Of a DNA stretch of 64,000 nucleotides, positions 10,830 through 21,798 are shown piece by piece. Under the pieces are notes generated by a model. It had not been told where the DNA came from. It did not search any database and was given only the letters and a program-made list of their open reading frames with translations. A program made the position numbers and the translations under genes. Each line of letters opens with the position of its first letter. Position 1 is the first letter of the stretch. Source of the stretch: Cephalotrichum gorgonifer (lineage: Eukaryota > Ascomycota > Sordariomycetes > Microascales > Microascaceae); assembly GCA_900312665.1 (NCBI GenBank), contig ONZQ02000001.1, positions 3,910,337 through 3,974,336 of the forward strand, written 5' to 3'.

Positions 10830-11527
10830 ATGGCGCCCTCAAGAACGAAGACAGTAAAAAATAAATTTGCCGCCCCGAAGCGCTCCGAAAGCGAGGGTGT
10901 TGCGAAGAAGAGCAGCAAGAAGAAGAAGACCGGCGCGCCGCTCACGAAGCAGGTCACCACGCCCAGCGCCGTGGCGAAGAAGAAGAAGAAGAAGACCTAT
11001 ACGGCGGAAGAACTGGGCATCCCCAAGTTGAATGCGATCACCCCCGTGGGGGTCGTCAAGCCGAAGGGGCAGAAGAAGGGGAAGGTGTTCGTTGATGATC
11101 CAGTAAGTTTTTTCTTCTTGGCTTCTTTTCTTACCTTTTCTTCTGGAAAGCCGCCATGTTTCGACTGCTTTACGTACCGGGGCATGGATTACCTGTTACG
11201 AGTGCTAACTATCCGCTTTAGGAGGGTATGGGTTTGATAATGGCGATAGTACAGGCGGAGAAGGACGGGCAGATCGAGTCCAAGATGATCAAGGCACGGA
11301 AGATGGAGGAGATCCGGGAGGCTAGGCGCGTCGAGGCGGCGAAGAGGGAGAACGAAAAGAACGAGAGGTTAGAGAACGCGAAGGATTCGATACGGAAGAA
11401 GAGGAGTAAGAATAAGAGGGGCGCGTCCGAGAGGGGGGAGGGGGGTACCACCGAGACGGACGGACCGGCATTGGGGGCGAAAGGCTCTAAGTCCGGTAAG
11501 AAGAGGAAGTCAGTGTCGTTTGCGTGA
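10830..11527 (+). CDS. loc1: Loc1, 60S ribosome assembly / mRNA localisation factor
   Basis: Exons 10830-11102 and 11222-11527, joined across a 119-bp intron (GTAAGT...TTTAG), give 192 aa. The protein is very basic, with Lys runs in the N-terminal third. It contains the conserved Loc1 core TAEELGIPKLNAITPVGV followed by KKGKVFVDDP, and a long charged helix (EGQIES-type: AEKDGQIESKMIKARKMEEI). The tail is Lys/Arg-rich and ends KRKSVSFA. Family knowledge: Loc1 is a nucleolar RNA-binding protein required for pre-60S maturation and, in yeast, ASH1 mRNA localisation. The length fits the family, and the neighbouring eIF4E-like gene is divergent. Confidence 0.9.
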
Positions 11528-11848
11528 AGGGGTAGACGAGGTTTCTTTGTGTGTATTACGTTTATGCATCTGAGGCGTCTGGCGCTGAAAAAAGACAATA
11601 CCTGGTTGGCCAACACTACATATCTGTATGAGCTTCCAGGACACCAAGAAGTTTACGGGATCATGCTTGTACTCGTAAAGAGGTCGCCAAGGGCCGGAGG
11701 AGTATCTGGTTTAATCCCGTCCGATAAGGGATTCTCTATTTCTTTGTTGCAACAGAATGATACATGCTTATATGCTTCATGCCAATTTCCACGCTTCGCT
11801 CCCGGAAACCCCAAAACACCGACCCGAATGCCTCTCTGCCTCGGAGTC
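11528..11848. other. Short convergent spacer
   Basis: This 321-bp region lies between the stop of loc1 (+) and the stop of the hydrolase gene (-). Nothing further is recognised, apart from a CTTGTACTCGTAAAG word near 11667 of the kind repeated in other spacers. Confidence 0.5.
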
Positions 11849-13542
11849 CTAGTCATGCGATATGTGCATCTTACGCCTCATGGGTTGGAAATTCGCACCC
11901 TGGTAGCCTGTAGGGTAGGGCGATTGCGCTCTCCCATCCACGCTCTTCTTTTCGGACGGCGCCCCATCGCCAACGCCGTCGATCTCGAACTGCATCTTGT
12001 TCAAAAAGTTGCAGACCTACCGAGCATCAGTATCACAACGGGATACCGGGGAAAGGGGGAGTGGGGTGGGTTGGTTAACGGCAAGGGAAAACTCACTGGC
12101 TTCGCAAACCATCGTCCGCCGCCGAGTTCGAACCAACAGAGATGGCCTCCTAGCGAAGTCGCGACGATCGCTGTATAGGGATTCGCCTCGAACTCGCGAT
12201 ACGGGACGGCTTCGTCGACGGCGATCTATTACTAGGCGGTCAGAATGCATGCAAATCTCGTGACGGGGACCGCGGCACAACTCACGGGGTCGTCAACGGC
12301 GTGGACAGCCAGGAAGGGAATTCGTATGGCTAGGACGGCGTCGGTAGAGGAAGCATCACGATAGTAGGCGTCCTCGGTAGGATAACCCCAGAGTGGGCAT
12401 CTTGTCGAACAGTTAGCAAGAGCTCTAGGCCTTCGTGTTACACAAAGTGGTGGGGGGTACTTACTGAAGTTCTCTATCGAACTCGTAGAGGTACGTAATG
12501 CTCGCCAACCGCTCATAGTCCAAGCACGTGTGGGTTTCGATTGCCACCTTATGCCTCTTCGCAAGTTCCTTCATGCTGTCTACATTGCGGGGTTAGACGG
12601 GATCTATACATCTCTGAGGAGATGGTGCCACTCACTTCCCATGACGCGCTGATACACCTCCTTGCCGAGGAGGGTCCGTCGAAGGGCCTTGTTGGATACC
12701 TCCAGGTTAAACGGGTTCGAGCATACGATGGCGGCTTTCAACTGGCAGTCGAGGCCTTCCTCGCCACAGTACTAGTTCACGTTAGAGAGGGTATCAGCTT
12801 CGATCTCACGCCGGGGACGCCTACATTTGTCAAGATGTTGGCCCCCAGCGAGAAGCCGAGGCCATACAAGGGGCGGTTCGGGAACTTTTTCCTCAGCCAT
12901 TTCACAGTCTAAAAGTACACGCGAGTTAGGCACAGGGGCGAAGGTCACACACTACTTTCGATGTTCTTCGTGAGGTCGGCGCGGAAGACTCACCTGACGG
13001 ATGTCCCAGGTGGCCCTCGCGTTGTAGAGGACGCCGGATGTGATGGGGCTCATGGCACAGCCGCGGGAATTGACTACGCATATCTCCCAATCCCCACTCT
13101 CAACCAGGGGGGCGATCGCATGTCTAAGGTAGATCTCGTGAGAACCGCCGGAAAGCCCGTGCAGTACCACAAGCTGAGGCCGAGTATCATCGGATCCGAG
13201 CCCGGCCAGCTCCGAGTCGTTATAGAACACCGTATGAGGAGGAAGTGTTGAGTCACTTTCTTCGAACGGTTCCTCCACGAAGTCGACCGAATACGTCCCT
13301 GGGCAGGTCTTATTGTCCGAGTCAAATACTTTCCTCTTGTAGTGGACCGTCGGGCCCTCCTGTTTTGTCGCTGTCCACATCGTCTGCACATGTCCATTGA
13401 AGAGGAGTGGATTCAGGTGGCAAGGGGGGGTGACCTCTCTAGCCACAGCAGCCATATCGGTCTCTGTCCCATCCTTGCGCTTGAGAGGGACTGGGGAGTC
13501 GGAGTGCGTGAAAGAGATGTTTGCGCGGCCGAACCACTCCAT
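11849..13542 (-). CDS. Alpha/beta hydrolase of the YheT / EHT1-EEB1-YMR210W family
   Basis: Seven exons (13542-12994, 12908-12825, 12771-12636, 12579-12465, 12400-12286, 12225-12097, 12016-11849) give 431 aa. All six introns are 53-85 bp with standard borders. The N-terminal HLNPLLFNGHVQTMW is the family signature. VVLHGLSGGSHEIYLR forms the oxyanion-loop region. The nucleophile is Ser in GFSLGAN (about residue 203), the acid is Asp in AVHAVDDP (about 331), and the base is His in GGHLCWF (about 361). Yeast relatives are medium-chain acyl-CoA:ethanol acyltransferases/esterases or a monoacylglycerol lipase; which substrate applies here cannot be told. No signal peptide is evident. The C-terminal 40 residues are low-complexity. 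Confidence 0.92.
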
Positions 13543-15993
13543 GACTGGTGAGCTTAGTGCACACAGTTGTTTGGTGGAATTCTGTGGTGCGAGACTTTCC
13601 TCTGTTGATAGATGAGAGCAGCTGGCTTTTGACGAATGCTAAGAAGGAAACCAAGGGAGAATCGGACCCTCACTCGTGAGTTGAGAATGTAGATGATGAT
13701 AAGGACTACATGTATAAGGGGGAGCGAAGAAAACCATGTAAGTGCACTGAAAAAGATGGGCCTAATATTCGAAAGTAGTCGAGCCGGCGGGCCTATCACA
13801 GATCTATCCATTCCATGTCTATCCACAATAAAGTACGCCCCTTCATGGACCCCTTACCCTTTCTGGCAATCTGCGGTGCCTGGCGAGAAATGAGCCGAGG
13901 CAGGTTTTAGGCATGGTTATGTAATCCTGAAACCAGAAAGATGTCCAATCGAACAGGCGGCCTTGTGGCTCTATTCGACGCCACACGGAAGCGCGGGTTA
14001 CATAATGTACTTCCAACTTCACATGACTTTGGTACTGTCTAGCGTTGCATTATTCTTCGCTCACCGTCAGAATCTTCAATCTCCACTCTCCACCGAAACT
14101 CAACACCACTCATTCATCACCAGCACAGGCGCTTCTACCGTCCACAGCCCGCTCTCTTTGAATCCTCAATCCGTTCTTCCTCTTAGCGCCCTGGAAAGCC
14201 TCTTCTCGACCTGACCTGTAATATGCGATCGGACGGACCCTCGCGCCTTACGGCGGAGTTGCAAGAGGTGGAGGAACGATACTCGACTGGGCTATAGGTC
14301 TGGCACTACCGGTTGGCCCGCAACCCATCATGACACCCGAGAGATATATGAACGGAAGATCGATTAATTACGGGATTTTGGGTCAAAGATGTCACCCGGC
14401 CTTCTTCTTCGGCTATTTTATCCTCGGCGAACGGCCTCCCGTCCGCACACTTATGCTGGACATACCCTCGCACTGAATTGGGCTCTCACCCAGTTACGCG
14501 TTCTTATGGCCTGTGATACGTGCTGGGGGTACCCGCGCCGCCGGACAATTGACCTATGGATGCCAAGCGACAGGATGTGGAAGATTTCGAACCACATGGG
14601 CAGCGTACAAACGGCACCGGCACGGTACTGCAAACCAACGCCTGTGGACTGCTCTATTCCTTCCTAGGGTGCTGCCCCATGGCCTAGCTTGGTGGCCTCG
14701 TTTTCGCGCCTAATCTTGTGGTCTTGTCTCGCGTTACTGTGGACGGACTGAGACTAGCTTTCAACCCATGTCTCTTCACAAACTTGCCGCGCCCGCCAAC
14801 ATCGCGGGCACTGGCAGGAGTCCCAGGACAGCTAGGACGGCACAGCGGCTACGGCTGCCTTGAGTGGACTCCGGTACTGGACTAGATTCCTTTCCAGTCA
14901 ACCGGGTGATGAAGGGGTGTCTTTGTGAGGATGGGGATGGTCATCGCTCAAATTTGGGGTGCGGGCATTCCTGCGGGAATTCGTAAAGCTTTAGTACATA
15001 GTGATGTTCGTCCATGACCAAGTTTGCACCCCCGGGTGCCAAACCATGTTCTGGGCTGGGTATTTCTTTACCCCGTCCAGATATGCACACAGGGCATGGG
15101 TACGGATGGATGGAAAACAATATGCGATTGGAGGAAACTAGGCCACGTCCCACATGGGATGTTGCTGGAACCTTGGGGCTTGACACGACGCAGCTTTCTC
15201 CCAAGCGAGAGGCAGGAATCTCTTGAGGCTGGCACACCGTTGTTCGGCATGGGCGTCAGTTTTGCCGCCCATAAGTGGGCGAACGTGGGCAGCTAGCGCA
15301 CTGTGGCCACTGCACATGGGCGAATTGCTACGTTGCTGCCCTTCCGCTGCCGCCTGTATTGGCGCCGGATCACGAAGCTTTGCGCCATTCCGGAGTGGAG
15401 GAACTGAGAGTAAGGACAGAGGTATCCCTCCTGGTTTGGCTCTTGATCCTGTCTGGGTTTGGGACATGAGAAGGACTTTTCTTACGTTGGCAAGTACGGG
15501 ATATTACTGTGGAATCCACGCCCCCCTGGCCTGGAATTCTTTCACGGAGCCGAATCCCGACCGTGGAGTTCGAGACCACGTCCCAGGTGGCGCTTTCGAA
15601 ATCGCGAATACAATCCCCCCCTTCCGCCTCCGCTCACCACACCACAGCCCCACCACCCGCCAACATAACCGCTCCGTTCCCAACCCCACCACCTCTGCTT
15701 AATATGCGTCGACTCCGTTCTAACTGCCAACTTGAATACTTCCACTGAAGTCACTTTAAGGAATTTCCAGCCGAGGGTTGGTCTCGTTCTTGGGTTCGCC
15801 ATATTGATTCTCCTGGAGGGGCCAAGCACATCAGGCTCGGATGAACTTCGGTATAAATTCGGTTATACCGGGGTTGTTATCCGCTCCCTTCTCTACCTAG
15901 CATCCCAGAAAACTCAAAATCGCAATGAGGTCCCGTCAGTGAACTCCACAATCAGCGGCCCCAGGCTAAGTACACCGTTCTCGACATGCTGCC
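13543..15993. other. Long divergent intergenic region
   Basis: A 2.45-kb region lies between the starts of the hydrolase (-) and Ctk1-like kinase (+) genes. It has many short overlapping frames on both strands but none with a recognisable domain or splice continuity. It presumably holds both promoters; I see no tRNA or transposon signature. Confidence 0.45.
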
Positions 15994-18900
15994 ATGAAAC
16001 ACGATAGAAACCGCGGCGACGAGCGAAGAGATCGAGGCGGGTCACACCGAGGAACATCCCATTCTCGACGATCGTTTTCTCCCGAAGCTCGTCGGCCTCG
16101 CCCCGACGATCGAGACGCAAGCCGCAGCAAAACCGAGGCCAAGTTTCAAGGCGAATATCCCCGAGGACCTCGCGAATATACCAGCCACCGTTCGGGCCGA
16201 AGATCGCGTAGCCGCAGCGGGAGGTACGGGGAGCGGTCTCCCTCCCCGCGATATTTAGACAATCGTCGAGGCTCGAGACAGGAATTCTTCTCGCGACACA
16301 GTCCGCGTCAGGCAGCACCACTCGACAACAGCACCATCGACACTGGTCTTGGTTCAAAGCGTCCGAGAAGCCGGAGCCCATCGCCTCTTGGGTCCCACCG
16401 GAAGAAATCGAGACGAGATCATAACAACCGTCATTCCGACCGAAAACGGACGTCGCATCGGTCGCGGGAGAGACAGAGGTCTCCGCGTGACAGGGCTAGG
16501 CCTGGCGAAAGGGGTAGCAGGGACTTGGAGTTGGTCGCTGACCCGCACGACCGACCCTGTTTGTCGCCGCGCTCGTTGGTTGACGACGACCGAGGAGTGG
16601 GCTTTTCGTCGAGGGGGGGTCATCGAAACGCGCCCGACGTCGATACGTGGAGTCGCGAATCACGAGTCGACGACTCGCAGCGGCCCCCGTCAATGAAACA
16701 TCCATCCCCTCAACCATCCTCATATCTATCGCAGAATCGAGCTCCTACGTCGCCGGGCTCAGCGTCCCGTGACTATCCAGAGCCAGGTCCTCACCCCCCT
16801 GACAACGGACACCAGCTTCAAACCCCCAGGGCACGTCATCGACCCGGAAGGGGAGGGTCCCGGGAGCGCGGATTCTCAAAAGAGGCCGTATCGGGTACCG
16901 GGTCTAATAGTATCGAGGTCAATATGGGGTCCTGCACCGGGAATTTCCACGGAGGCCACCCATCTCAGCAGCAAGCTCCTTACCCCCACAAGTCTCAATA
17001 TGGAGGTGACACACGAGGCAATCATTCGCAGTCGCCAACATCTAACCCCTCCTATCATAACTCTCCTAACTCTCAATCATCCTATCATGGTGGCCGGCCC
17101 GGGTGGAATACCCAGCCACAATTCTCACCTTCACAGCAGTAAGTTTGAATAGCCACTACTTTTCTGATGGGAAGTGGCACTCACCATCTATTCTAGACAA
17201 TATTCGCCTCAGTTCTCACAGACGCCAGCCGCTGGTCCCACCTCGTCTTCATTTAACCAACCTCCTACTGGCCCTCAGGGCCATTTTCACTCCAATTCTG
17301 GGCATTCTCCACCCCACTCTGCCCCGACTGGGCCGATGAATAAGTATCCCGGAGGACATCGCGGCGGCTTTAGGGGGCTATCTGGATCCTACCGAGGTAA
17401 CCGGTTCAACTCTAGTCGGGGTGGCCATCGTGGACCCAACTTCGGTTCCGGGCAATGGGCATCGAGCGGTCCGAGTCACGATGGACGTTCAACGCCCCCT
17501 CGTCAACCTCTCGATCCTAATCAAGACTCCTCGGTGGCACAATCATCAAACTCTATTGGCGTGCGGCCAATTGAAGAGGAGGGAAATAACGAGACCCCGA
17601 CCTCACTGCGGCCATCAGGGGACCTTCAGGCGAATGACGCTCGCCCAGACCAACAAGAATCCCACTCACAGCAAACTCGGGAACCTCCTACGAATAATGA
17701 CACGCCCACGATGAATCCTTCAGATAATCCAACATCCCGCCCTCCCCCAACCGGACCGAGTTCTTCCAAGTTCAGCTTTGCCTTTAAGACATCGAATAAA
17801 CAAGCGCCTGCAGCCCCAAAGCCTGAGATTTCACAGAAGTTCAATGCTGCACCTAAGCAACCACCACCCGCTCAACCACCCACTCAACCTCGGGGTCATA
17901 ACCAGCTTTCTCACAAAGATCGAGATCGAGATCGAGAACGGGAGCGTGATCGCGATCGCGATCGGGGCCGGGACCGGGACAGGGACAGAGAGCGTGGCCG
18001 TGACCGTGATCGCGACCGTAATCGGGAACGTGAGCGGGAACGTGATCGTGATCGGAGTCTCCTGCGAGGCGCTCCAACTGAGCCAGCCTCAGCGAGGGCA
18101 GCGAGGCAGAATCAAGAGCCAGTCCAAAGGCAACCAAGGACACGGATAGTGAAGAGGACAATGAGGCGCCTGGTAGAACGCCCGAAACTGGACCCCACTA
18201 TGGCCGTGTCCAAGTCGGTCTTCTTCCGGAAGCCGGGAAACGAGTCTGTTGTTGGCTCCGGTACCTATGGCAAGGTTTTCAAAGGCCTTCACGTTTACAC
18301 CGGTCAGTCGGTTGCGCTGAAGCGCATTCGGATGGAGGGCGAGCGAGACGGTTTCCCTGTTACAGCGGTCCGCGAGGTCAAGCTCCTTCAGTCGTTGCGG
18401 CACCTGAACATTGTTAGCCTGTTGGAGGTCATGGTGGAGAAAAACGACTGTTTCATGGTATTTGAGTACCTGGCTCACGATCTTACGGGGATCCTGAACC
18501 ACCCTACCTTCAAGCTGGATGACGCGCAGAGGAAGCACCTGTCCATGCAGCTCTTCAACGGCCTCGATTATTTGCACAGCCGAGGCGTGCTCCACCGGGA
18601 TATCAAGGCGGCCAATATCCTGATAAGCAAGGAAGGAATTCTGAAGCTTGCGGACTTCGGACTGGCACGGTTCTACGCCAAGCGCCACCAGCTCGACTAC
18701 ACCAACCGCGTAGTGACGATCTGGTACCGGTCCCCGGAGCTGTTACTCGGCGAGACACAGTATGGTCCGGCGTGCGATATCTGGAGCGCGGCGTGTGTGA
18801 TGATGGAGATCTTCGCCCGCAACGCCGTGTTCCCCGGCGACGGCACGGAGATGAACCAACTAGAGAAGATCTACGCCGTGCTGGGGACGCCGACCGTGAG

Positions 18901-19448
18901 CGACTGGCCCGGGATCGTGGATATGGCGTGGTTCGAGCTCCTCCGGCCCGCGTTCAAGGTGAAGCCCGTGTTCAAGGAGAGATACCGGGAGCAGCTGTCC
19001 CCTGCGGCGTTTGATCTCCTCGAGTGGATGTTCCGGTATGATCCGACGAAGAGGCCGACGGCCAACGAGGTATTAGCCCATCGGTACTTCACGGAGGAGG
19101 CTCCCGAGGCTCGGCAGGCCGTAGAGTGAGTTGATTTGAACCCAATTCCCCCGTCCACACACACACATTATTTTCTGAGAGTCCCATGCTAACATGGTTT
19201 ATAGACTTGGTGATATCGCAGGTGACTGGCACGAGTTCGAGTCCAAGGCTCTGCGCCGCGAGAACGAGCGCAGGGAGAAGGAGGTGCGGAAGGCGAAGGA
19301 GGGCCGGAACCACGCGAAGGAGCCCGCCAGGGAGAAAGGGGCCCACGGGAAGGAGAGGGAGAGGAAGAGGGTGTACGACGAGAACGAGGACCCCAGGGAC
19401 CCCAAGAGGGTGCATACAGATCAGGCGGTGGGGTCAGAAGCTTCGTAG
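15994..19448 (+). CDS. ctk1: Ctk1-type cyclin-dependent kinase (RNA polymerase II CTD kinase subunit alpha)
   Basis: Exons 15994-17138, 17197-19125 and 19205-19448 give 1105 aa. The introns are 58 bp and 79 bp. The first ~720 residues are disordered: RS-rich at the start, then Pro/Gln/Ser-rich, then a run of Asp/Glu-Arg dipeptides encoded around 17916-18060. The kinase domain spans about residues 730-1005, with glycine loop GSGTYGKVFKG, PVTAVRE helix (PITAIRE-like), HRDIKAANI, DFGLARF and WYRSPELLLG. The post-kinase GDWHEFESKALRRENE is the feature that separates Ctk1/CDK12 from Bur1/CDK9. A basic Glu/Arg coiled-coil tail follows. Known role: Ser2 phosphorylation of the Pol II CTD, coupling elongation and 3' processing. 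Identity as Ctk1 is strong. Confidence 0.93.
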
Positions 19449-20430
19449 AGGAATGGCCTCGGGCCGCGAAGCTGCGCGGGTATGTCAGCCCCAGGGCTCA
19501 GGGCGGGAGGGTTTCCCCCTTCTCGTGCGTTTCGAGCCTTATATTCAAACGCGCAGGAGGGGGGCTGTAATGTATTACTACTGGGATCACTCGCCAATGA
19601 CGGGCAAAAAGTTATAAGTAGGACGAATCGAGCATTTAANNNNNNNNNNNNNNNNNNNNNNNNNNNNNNNNNNNNNNNNNNNNNNNNNNNNNNNNNNNNN
19701 NNNNNNNNNNNNNNNNNNNNNNNNNNNNNNNNNNNNNNNNNNNNNNNNNNNNNNNNNNNNNNNNNNNNNNNNNNNNNNNNNNNNNNNNNNNNNNNNNNNN
19801 NNNNNNNNNNNNNNNNNNNNNNNNNNNNNNNNNNNNNNNNNNNNNNNNNNNNNNNNNNNNNNNNNNNNNNNNNNNNNNNNNNNNNNNNNNNNNNNNNNNN
19901 NNNNNNNNNNNNNNNNNNNNNNNNNNNNNNNNNNNNNNNNNNNNNNNNNNNNNNNNNNNNNNNNNNNNNNNNNNNNNNNNNNNNNNNNNNNNNNGTATAT
20001 ACTCCGATTGATGCATCAATAGATGGAATGGGTTTCTGTCTAAAGTGTTGCTTGCTTGCCGCTATCTTACCTTCCTTTTTCTTTGGGCTCCTGTTGCGGG
20101 CCGTTTAGTGGTATCTTGGTCTTAGATAATGTTGGCGCCGTGTATAAGTCGTACCAAGGCATTGCCGCGGCCACCTAGAGCAATAATAATCGGTCAGTTA
20201 GACGGAGAAAAGGGGGAGAGAGAGAGTATGGAAAGAAAATAACAAGATGCGTCATTCATTCATTATTCGTTATGGGTATCATAGACTAAACCTCTCCTCC
20301 CCTTTCCATCTCTCACTCCCAATCTTTTTAACCATTTCTTTTATATATCCCATATCCCGTGTCCCAGCCCAGCCCAACCCATAAACGAGGCCGAAAGGGG
20401 AAGGCTTTTCCTCATTCTTTCCAAAAAACC
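19449..20430. other. Convergent intergenic region containing an assembly gap
   Basis: The region lies between the stops of the Ctk1-like gene and the 455-aa hypothetical gene. Of the 982 positions, 355 are N. The remaining sequence shows no supported gene. Confidence 0.5.
19640..19994. other. Assembly gap (355 N)
   Basis: An unresolved run of N separates sequence ending AGCATTTAA from sequence starting GTATATACTCC. Nothing can be said about its content. Confidence 0.99.
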
Positions 20431-21798
20431 TCACCTCTCCACCCCCTTTCCCTTCCCATCCGATCTCAGCACCTCTCTCAGGCTCCCCTCGGCATGACTC
20501 CCTGCGCCCCTCCATATCCAGCTCGACAAACTCTGCAATATCCCCCGGCGCGACGACTCCGCGTCGCCGCTGTCCCCCGCCACGTCAACGTCGGTACAGG
20601 TCTCGGGTTCAGCCGGCGCGCTCACCAGCCCGCGGTCACCGACATGCCCTGCCCTCCCCTCCGCGTCCACGATGACGTTGGCGAGCGAGGACATTCTCCT
20701 CTTCAGCGTCGGCTGCTCGCCACCTTCTGCTCTCTCCCCCTGCCCCTGCCCGTCGGATGACGAGACGGGACTGGAGTCGCCGCTCCTACGCGCAGCGGCG
20801 CGCCCGCGCACCTCATCTGCTATTTCGGCCGCGGACTTCTTCTTCGAGCGGTCCTCGTCCGACGACCGGCTGGACGACATGATTGTCTCCAGCGTGCCGA
20901 CCGCGACGCTCCGCCTCCGCCTCCTCCTCTTCGTGCCCCTCTCGCCACCGCTGCCGACGTCGTCGGCGGAGGAGGGGACAGCCTGCAACGTCGGCCCGCT
21001 CTTGGTATCGGGCGGTGGCGGCGGGGACGATAGGAAGGCCTCGCCGGAGCCGTGGGGTGCCTTGTGCACCTCGTACTGGTTCGACAGGGAGTAGCGCGAC
21101 CGGGCGCAGATCTCGGCGATGCGGTCGAGGTCGGTGGTGATGTTCGCCTGGGCGTCGTTCATGATGGATCGGAAGGTGAAGGACTCGACGGGCGGGAGGT
21201 GGGCCTCGTCGCGCTTCCTCGACCGCGAGAGGGAGGACAACATGCCGCCGCGTAGCCTGGGGCCGTCGGAGGAGGCGAAGGGGATGATGCGGTGGATCGC
21301 GGAGGGGGCGCTCGGCGGCGATGGGCGGGAGGGACCGTCGGAGTGGTGGTGGTGGTGGTGATGGTGCGAGCGGTGGCCGGAGGGCGGCGAGGAAGGGTCG
21401 TGGCGCGGGCCGGGGTAGGTCCGGACTATGACGGGCTGGGAGTAGGTGGTGCTCTGGGCGCCGGTGGACTTAGCGTAGCGGTGGCGGGAGGGCGAGGAAG
21501 GGAAGTGGCTGTTTAGGTGGCGGAGGGCCGAGGTGCGGTCGGCAGCGGTGGTGTGGTCGACGGGGACGGGTCTTCCCTCGGCGGTGGAGTGGATCAGGGA
21601 GACGGAGGAGCCATTAGTTTGGAAGAGTGGAGGAAATGCTAGCGGGATGGGGACGGAGTTGCGGCGTCGGTGCGGGCTCGTCGGCGGCGTCGTGGACGTC
21701 GTCTCGGGTGGCGGCGCTGCCGGTGTGTCGTCGGGGGGATCGCCGGCCGAGAGTATATTCGAAGGAGACAGAGGTGTGTCGATGTGGTCGGATGACAT
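20431..21798 (-). CDS. Hypothetical protein, disordered with one conserved-looking core (455 aa)
   Basis: This single-exon frame has strong bias toward Ser, Pro, Arg and Gly. An eight-residue His run sits near residue 150. The only ordered-looking block, about residues 205-250, reads FTFRSIMNDAQANITTDLD followed by RIAEICARSRYSLSNQYEVH. It has regular hydrophobic spacing and looks like the conserved core of a Pezizomycotina-specific family whose name I do not know. The C-terminus repeats Ser/Arg/Gly patches, has a polybasic RRRRRR segment (candidate nuclear localisation signal), and ends in an amphipathic stretch (LQSLSSWIWRG). The start is the first ATG, after which codon bias is consistent. 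A regulatory or scaffold role is conceivable but unproven. Confidence 0.68.
   Translation of the reverse strand: MSSDHIDTPLSPSNILSAGDPPDDTPAAPPPETTSTTPPTSPHRRRNSVPIPLAFPPLFQTNGSSVSLIHSTAEGRPVPVDHTTAADRTSALRHLNSHFPSSPSRHRYAKSTGAQSTTYSQPVIVRTYPGPRHDPSSPPSGHRSHHHHHHHHSDGPSRPSPPSAPSAIHRIIPFASSDGPRLRGGMLSSLSRSRKRDEAHLPPVESFTFRSIMNDAQANITTDLDRIAEICARSRYSLSNQYEVHKAPHGSGEAFLSSPPPPPDTKSGPTLQAVPSSADDVGSGGERGTKRRRRRRSVAVGTLETIMSSSRSSDEDRSKKKSAAEIADEVRGRAAARRSGDSSPVSSSDGQGQGERAEGGEQPTLKRRMSSLANVIVDAEGRAGHVGDRGLVSAPAEPETCTDVDVAGDSGDAESSRRGILQSLSSWIWRGAGSHAEGSLREVLRSDGKGKGVER

Noticed and set aside
15024..15702. Several overlapping plus-strand frames of 60-160 codons in the region upstream of the Ctk1-like gene
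   Set aside because: Composition is erratic, there are no shared domains, and they overlap each other in different frames.
19482..20108. An open frame running through the N gap
   Set aside because: It is open only because N codons are not stops; the flanking residues show no gene-like sequence.
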